Positions 59,416 through 64,000 of a stretch of 64,000 nt of DNA are shown here, piece by piece. Source of the DNA: Clitopilus passeckerianus. Taxonomy: Eukaryota > Basidiomycota > Agaricomycetes > Agaricales > Entolomataceae. Location of the stretch: positions 1 through 64,000 of the forward strand of contig CALYLX010000135.1 in the NCBI GenBank assembly GCA_944990035.1, given 5' to 3'. How positions within the stretch are numbered: position 1 is the first letter of the stretch; every line of letters begins with the position of its first letter. Position numbers and translations under genes: made by a program. Below the pieces are notes generated by a model that saw only the letters and a program-made list of their open reading frames with translations, had not been told where the DNA came from and did no database searches.

Positions 59416-61528
59416 TTAGCGTCGGTTGAATGTCAAGTATGATTCTCCTGTCTTGCCCTGGCCACCGCTTACAAGGTCTAATGAAAATAACGTTAGTGGA
59501 AAAATGAATGGGTAGGGGAGAAAACCCACTGATAGGTGATGTATAGTTGTGCACCATGGGGTTGAGGTTAGAGGCCCTCGCATGTTTCGTATTGCTATCA
59601 TCAACAGCAAAGTCGACACCGACACCACCCAACTCAACATCTTGGCCCTTTCGGCGGTTTGGTCGGATGGGAGGAAGCTGACCCATACTTGGTACAGCGT
59701 CACGTTCTTCTTCTGCCCAGTTGGAGTATTTGTCCATCGAATGCGACCTTTCCGCTTGTCTAATGGTGTCGAAATGACCATCAAGACTCTCTGCTGGCAA
59801 AGGGTAGTTATTTTTGATGGGAGAAGAGGTGAGGAGGTAGGTGTGACCGGTAAGGGAATGGCCACCGCCTGCTGGAGAACCTGGCATGTGGCTGCCCGAG
59901 AAGGACTGGGTCATATTGCTTCGCGTGAAGTAGTGCGAATCTGCAACACTGGCGGACCTTCCGAGTGATCGTGCTCTCTTACGTTCCATGGAGGCATCCT
60001 TCTGGGCGATTTCACCTTCGATAGAACGAGGGAAGAAAATCTGGAATACATGCAAGTTAATCACAGTGTATAAGCCGATTCGGCAGACTTACCACAAGGG
60101 TAATCGCGGACGAGATAGAGCAGCCAAAACCGGCGACCATTGCAAGGAAGTCTGTGTTACTTGTCAATGTCGTCTTCATTGATATTATCAATCACGACTT
60201 ACCAGTTGCAAACATGCTTTCGTTGACATGATTGTGAGGCCTGACACCGTCGACGCCGAGAATAAGGAGTGGCAATACGAAAAGCAGCCTAAACACCACG
60301 CGGATAGTCTACCCTTATCGTCAGTTACAATCTCCGCATCATAATTAGGCACACTAACATTGAGCTCAGAGAACTTTGTGAGGCGAACAATAGTCGCCAT
60401 GTCGACTCCCTGAGACCTCTGAAAATCGCGGAAGCTGTCAGAATAAGGTTTATCACAAGTAAAAACCAAGAACCAACCAAGCCGCGAAGGAAAGTAGGGA
60501 ATGTCCACCTGACGAAAATCAATCAGTCCTTGTGATCGGTGGAGTTCCCAAAGGAAAAACACATACAGAACGGGCATGAACCACAGCGTGAGTGATAGAC
60601 TTCCCAAGCTTCCAGACAAAAAGAGGTAGGCTTCCGACTGTTATCATTGACGGGGTTGAGTCAAGGAACGTTATTCAGAATGGTGATACACACCTTGAGC
60701 GGGTCATCTCGCGTGAAAATCGTTACCAGAGGAACGTAGAACGCCACTACAGCACCAACGACCCATGTCTTGAAGTAGAGGCTGTGGAACCAGTCACGCT
60801 GCGAGGAGCCAGAGTTCACCAGGAACAACCAGAAGCATAGTTCTGTGCATGTCGTCAGTGATAGTAGATGCAACCGGCAGAGCTTCCCAACCTTCCAAAT
60901 GTGTGATCCTGGGCGTGGAGTTAATTAGTGCCTCATGGCCGGTGGCGAAGGAGGTCCTTACATTTCGAATGTCCAGCCAAAAGAAAACATCAGCATCAGG
61001 GGAAAGATGGCACTCCGTGCACTTTCATCCCAGAGGATGTAGGGCTTGGGAACGACTTTGTTGTAGGGCGAGGTCAATACTTGGGACCCCAGAGAAGATG
61101 GTGAATACGTACTGCCGTAGATGGGAAGTTGGATGAAGCCTTCCTTGTATTTGATAATGGCGAAGCCGATCGCATATGATGATATTAGCGGTACGCTGAG
61201 TAAATAGGAGTACTGCGATAGTTTGGATAAGCATCGAATAGTTGGGCGAGAAAAGATGCTGCGCTCACCGTCATGACACGCTTGAACGCTCCTGAGGCTG
61301 GTCCACTATTCCATCTGTAAACGATAAGCTGTTGAGCATGTCCTCAGATAGGATGGGAAGGTCCGTACTTTAGGCATTTGAATCTATCGAATGACCACAG
61401 ATGGAATACCAGAAATGCACCCAGCTGAAAATTTGATGAGCAACCGCAGCTTACCGTGACAGGCCGGTACTCACTAGGCAAGAAATCACGGCCCAAACCA
61501 GTAAACTCGCGGGGGAGGTGTGCGACAT
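59416..61528 (-). CDS. Seven-transmembrane fungal membrane protein (GPCR-like)
   Basis: An integral membrane protein with about seven hydrophobic helices. Segments in order are MSHTSPASLLVWAVISCLLG (start 61528), AFLVFHLWSFDRFKCLKW, YSYLLSVPLISSYAIGFAII, IFPLMLMFSFGWTFEM, ELCFWLFLVNSGSSQRDW, FKTWVVGAVVAFYVPLV, LGSLSLTLWFMPVLYVF, VVFRLLFVLPLLILGVDG and DFLAMVAGFGCSISSAITLV. A Ser/Arg-rich cytoplasmic tail follows and most likely ends SYLTFNRR at 59416 after a last intron closed near 59460. About eight exons fit. The helix count and basic tail resemble fungal 7-TM receptor-like proteins with few characterised members; ligand and G-protein coupling are unknown. The exact start is uncertain: an upstream Met at 61798 opens a frame without membrane features. 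Confidence 0.65.
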
Positions 61529-62144
61529 AGCTCAGGAGTGAGGTGGAGGATGGGAGGAGGAAGCAAACTCGGGCCCACTGGAGGGAAACCAGCTGAAGAC
61601 AAGATTTCACGGACTCGACACAGACTTACTGGTTACAGGTCCAGGAGACAGGAGACGGACACATATATCATTTCTCCACATGACCGGAAGCGCAAGGAGA
61701 CTTGGGCTCCTGCGTCCGTATGGTGAGTTTGATGGGTATTCGGCTATCTCAGGTAGGCGAGACTTGTCGTCGGACGGAAAAACAGATGGGTAACGCAACT
61801 GCCCTGAAGTCTCAAGGAGAAATCGGAACCGCGTTTCATCGCATTTTTGCTACAAAAGTGGCGCTGCGCCGTTTCTCGACCGAGGTGTAGTGGGCAGTGT
61901 CGACCGGTTAGAAATCGTGCCTACACCTATTGTCAGCGATCTACAGGCATTCTGCCTACAGTGTGATCGTGGATCCATTGAATTAGATGACAGAAGAATG
62001 ATTGTCAGGCTGTTCGAGAGCTGTTAGCCAAGTCAGGTAACCAACATAACAGGTCTAAATTTCATCTATTGATGGTATCAAATGGTTTCCCACAATCTAA
62101 GATTACAGATTATCTCCAAATTTTTGGCTAAGATCACTGCTGCA
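61529..62144. other. Divergent spacer between seven-TM and ankyrin genes
   Basis: About 600 bases carrying both promoters. No gene or repeat is supported. An in-frame extension upstream of the ankyrin gene (Met at 62082) exists but is unlikely to be used. Confidence 0.5.
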
Positions 62145-62779
62145 ATGGCTACAAACCTCACTGAAGATGAGAAGGACGACGTTCTGCTAGCTTGCAGATA
62201 CGGTGACTTGGACGACGTCAAACAGTTCGTTGACAAGTTTGGCTCTCAACCTCTGGCAGACATCCATGATGATAATGACAACACTGTCCTCCACATGGCA
62301 TGCGGCAATGGACACCTGGGTACGTCGTTCCTGCTTGTTCAGACCGTTTGACAAGAGCCAATTTTTGATCAGATATCTTGGAGTATCTTCTCCCTCTGAT
62401 ACCAGCATCACTACTTGCTGCGCAAAATAACGCGAAATCAACGGCCCTCCACTGGGCAGCGGTCAACGGACATCTACCAGTAGTTCAGAAACTCGTCGAG
62501 TACAAAGAGGGTCCCGGTGTTGATCTCATCGACATAAAAAATGCAGCAGGCCGTTCGCCCCTTGCTGAAGCAGAGTTCGCCGGTTGGGACGAGGGCGCGA
62601 CTTGGCTTGTCAAAATGATGAACATAGACACAGGCGATACGGCGAAAGAAAGTACCGCCGATGCTGTAAACGATGAGGAAGAATCGGACACCCTGGACCC
62701 CTCTCGCGCTATCACCATCGAAATCGAGGACGCTGATGGAAAAGTGGCCAAGATGACTCCCCACGATGAGTCAAAATGA
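62145..62779 (+). CDS. YAR1: Yar1-like ankyrin-repeat protein
   Basis: A small ankyrin protein related to Yar1, which chaperones ribosomal protein uS3 (Rps3) before its assembly into 40S subunits. The start at 62145 (MATNLTEDEKDDVLLACRYG) was chosen over 62082 because the acidic helix is the family start. One intron (62320-62372) joins GHL to DILEYLLPL. Ankyrin units are DVLLACRYGDLDDVKQFVDK, NTVLHMACGNGHL, STALHWAAVNGHLPVVQKLV and DIKNAAGRSPLAEAE. The tail is acidic and short. About 194 residues, near the yeast length of 200. It fits the ribosome-biogenesis theme with SURF6 and EFG1, though it lies far from them and is its own unit. Confidence 0.86.
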
Positions 62780-63409
62780 GATACTCCCGTGGTTCTGGAC
62801 AATATAGAAAATGATCAAAAAATGTAGGCGAAAATTCGCCTAATCTTCATGCTTAACACTCACACACCATCACAGGTTTTAGCTCAATGTGAAGCCGATG
62901 CCCCAGAGAGCTTCTTCACACCCCACCATCACAATGGTCTCCTCCATAACCGATGCGTCCCTGCTGCCCTGACCTGGCCTGGTTGCCTCAATATTGAAGG
63001 AAACGATCTGATGAGGCGCGCTGGAAGCGCGTCTCCGGGGCGTAAGATCTCTTGGTTAAGCTGCCTCAGGATGATGACGCCATGAATCGAGCTTCAGTAA
63101 CGAGAGAATCTTCGGTTCGGTGTCTAACGGTTTCGGATCTAGGCAATGGGACGAGTTCCAGAGTGTTGGCGAGGCGAGGCGGTACAGGGTTACTTTACGG
63201 TAGCGTAATGCCCGGACGTTTACATAGACTAGACTTTGCATGATAGTTCGACTTACCCGAGAATCTATTCAATTCATCGAAGTATTTTGAGCGCCCATTG
63301 AACCTGGTCAGGGCTACTGCATGGCCGACATGAGCGATTACCGTTAATCACCATCGAAGCTGAGGTGACTGTGTTAGACATGAAGTTTCAGCACCGAAGA
63401 CTTAGAGAA
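62780..63409. other. Intergenic between ankyrin gene and tRNA
   Basis: About 630 bases without a supported protein or RNA gene. Opposite-strand frames at 63052-63243 are shadows of each other without signatures. Confidence 0.5.
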
Positions 63410-63493
63410 GGGCACATGGTGTAGTTGGTTATCACATCCGCTTAGCATTAGATAGCTTGCGGGGGGTGCCCGGTTCAATTCCGGGTGTGTCCA
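63410..63493 (+). tRNA. tRNA-Ala (anticodon AGC) with a 10-nt intron
   Basis: Acceptor arm GGGCACA pairs with TGTGTCC. The D-arm contains AGTTGGTT. The anticodon stem TCCGC/GCGGG flanks loop TTAGCA..T with anticodon AGC at 63444-63446. The T-arm is CCCGG-TTCAATT-CCGGG and the discriminator is A. Position 3 is G paired with U70, the alanine identity element. Ten extra bases (63448-63457) sit right after position 37, the canonical tRNA intron site removed by the splicing endonuclease. Confidence 0.93.
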
Positions 63494-63497
63494 AACC

Positions 63498-63502
63498 TTT
63501 TT
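63498..63502 (+). terminator. Pol III T-run terminator of the tRNA gene
   Basis: Five consecutive T lie four bases after the tRNA discriminator base, the usual distance for an RNA polymerase III stop. Confidence 0.8.
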
Positions 63503-63661
63503 ACTGTCGGACCGAGTTCAACATGAGGAATGTTTGCGCCTATTTGTCATGTTTTCATTGGACGAAAACTTGGTTGTCATCGTCGACTAGGCACCTGGAG
63601 GTGGCTGTATACACATTGCACGGCGTGCATTCTCTTATAATTGGCCCATGCTGCAGTAACA

Positions 63662-64000
63662 ATGTCGACTCTCACTTCGTCTTATTCTAATTCGATCCAA
63701 CACTCGCCGTCGGCAGCGAACAGCGCGATAGCTGCGCACAATAACCAGGCGTCAGGATCTGCAGGAAGCAATACCCCAATCGACGATGCGTCAAAGAAAA
63801 AGAAAGTGACAAAGAGGAGGAAGGTTAATCATGCATGTCTGTATTGCCGACGGAGCCATATGACTTGTGATGAAGGACGGCCTTGCCAGAGGTGGTAAGT
63901 TCTCGATTAAATCAACTTTACGGTCTAGACTTCGCCCGCTAATACAAATACGAAAATTGCCTTTAGTATTAAACGAGAGATTGGCCATCTATGTCATGAT
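63662..64000 (+). CDS. Zn2Cys6 transcription factor of the ERT1/AcuK type (N-terminal part)
   Basis: A nuclear zinc-cluster regulator. The start at 63662 gives MSTLTSSYSNSIQHSPS, then a Ser/Ala-rich stretch, a basic patch (KKKKVTKRRKVNHA) and the binuclear cluster ACLYCRRSHMTCDEG, RPCQRC, then after an intron (63896-63970) IKREIGHLCHD up to the window end. The six Cys and the CIKR-IGHLCHD run are the signature of the ERT1/AcuK/AcuM/Gsm1 group, which controls gluconeogenesis and respiratory carbon use. Only the DNA-binding domain is visible, and the PAS-like C-terminal half of that family would lie beyond the edge, so the precise member cannot be named. The tRNA gene lies about 160 bases upstream. 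Confidence 0.85.

Noticed and set aside
1..64000. CRISPR arrays, insertion sequences, LTR elements or telomere repeats
   Set aside because: No regularly spaced direct repeats, transposase or reverse-transcriptase motifs, or telomeric arrays were seen.

Overview
The window is nuclear DNA of a filamentous basidiomycete, most likely an Agaricomycete. Genes are densely packed on both strands and cut by many 45-70 nt introns with GT..AG ends. The gene complement is typically fungal: a Brc1-type BRCT scaffold, a Cdc15-type F-BAR protein, GH30 and GH81 glucanase/galactanase genes, a granulin-like secreted peptide, F-box proteins and an ERT1/AcuK-type zinc-cluster factor. No prokaryotic, viral or organellar signal and no intact transposon was seen.

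Layout. 1.6-3.8 kb (+): four-RRM RNA-binding protein of the Nrd1/Mrn1 type. 4.7-9.5 kb (+): Brc1/Rtt107 genome-stability scaffold. 10.5 kb (+): small hypothetical. 11.1-14.0 kb (-): secreted 5'-nucleotidase-type metallophosphatase. 15.6 kb (+): cupin. 16.6-17.7 kb (-): uncertain spliced gene. 17.9-18.5 kb (+): CHY/Hot13-like zinc protein. 18.6-20.7 kb (-): GH30 endo-1,6-galactanase. 21.6 kb (+): granulin-like peptide. 22.3-24.0 kb (+): F-box protein. 24.9-28.5 kb (+): F-BAR/SH3 protein. 28.5-31.5 kb: no convincing gene. 31.5-33.0 kb (-): SURF6/Rrp14. 33.2-34.7 kb (+): PTPA. 34.9-35.6 kb (-): coatomer zeta. 35.8 kb (+): U6 snRNA. 36.3-39.3 kb (-): GH81 beta-1,3-glucanase. 41.1-46.0 kb (-): Elongator subunit ELP1. 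46.2-47.1 kb (+): EFG1. 47.3-53.1 kb (-): two tandem paralogues of an unrecognised family. 54.0-55.8 kb (-): second F-BAR/SH3 protein. 56.5-58.6 kb (-): single-pass membrane protein. 59.4-61.5 kb (-): seven-TM protein. 62.1-62.8 kb (+): Yar1-like ankyrin protein. 63.4 kb (+): intron-containing tRNA-Ala(AGC). 63.7 kb to the edge (+): Zn2Cys6 factor, cut by the window.

Functional themes. There is a housekeeping core for ribosome biogenesis and translation (SURF6, EFG1, Yar1-like, ELP1, U6, tRNA-Ala). There are cytokinesis and membrane-trafficking genes (two F-BAR/SH3 proteins, coatomer zeta). There is also a secreted wall- and nutrient-acting set (GH30, GH81, 5'-nucleotidase, granulin-like). 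Neighbouring genes are independent transcription units; several share short divergent promoters (33.0-33.2, 35.56-35.81, 46.0-46.2 kb).

The most pervasive oddity is technical. About two dozen apparent frameshifts interrupt otherwise well-conserved genes, including ones essential in yeasts, and most sit in homopolymer runs that look one base short. This points to residual consensus errors rather than pseudogenes. The most interesting biological signals are the tandem pair of an unrecognised family sharing three intron positions and phases, the two F-BAR/SH3 paralogues, and an in-frame stop splitting the F-box gene.
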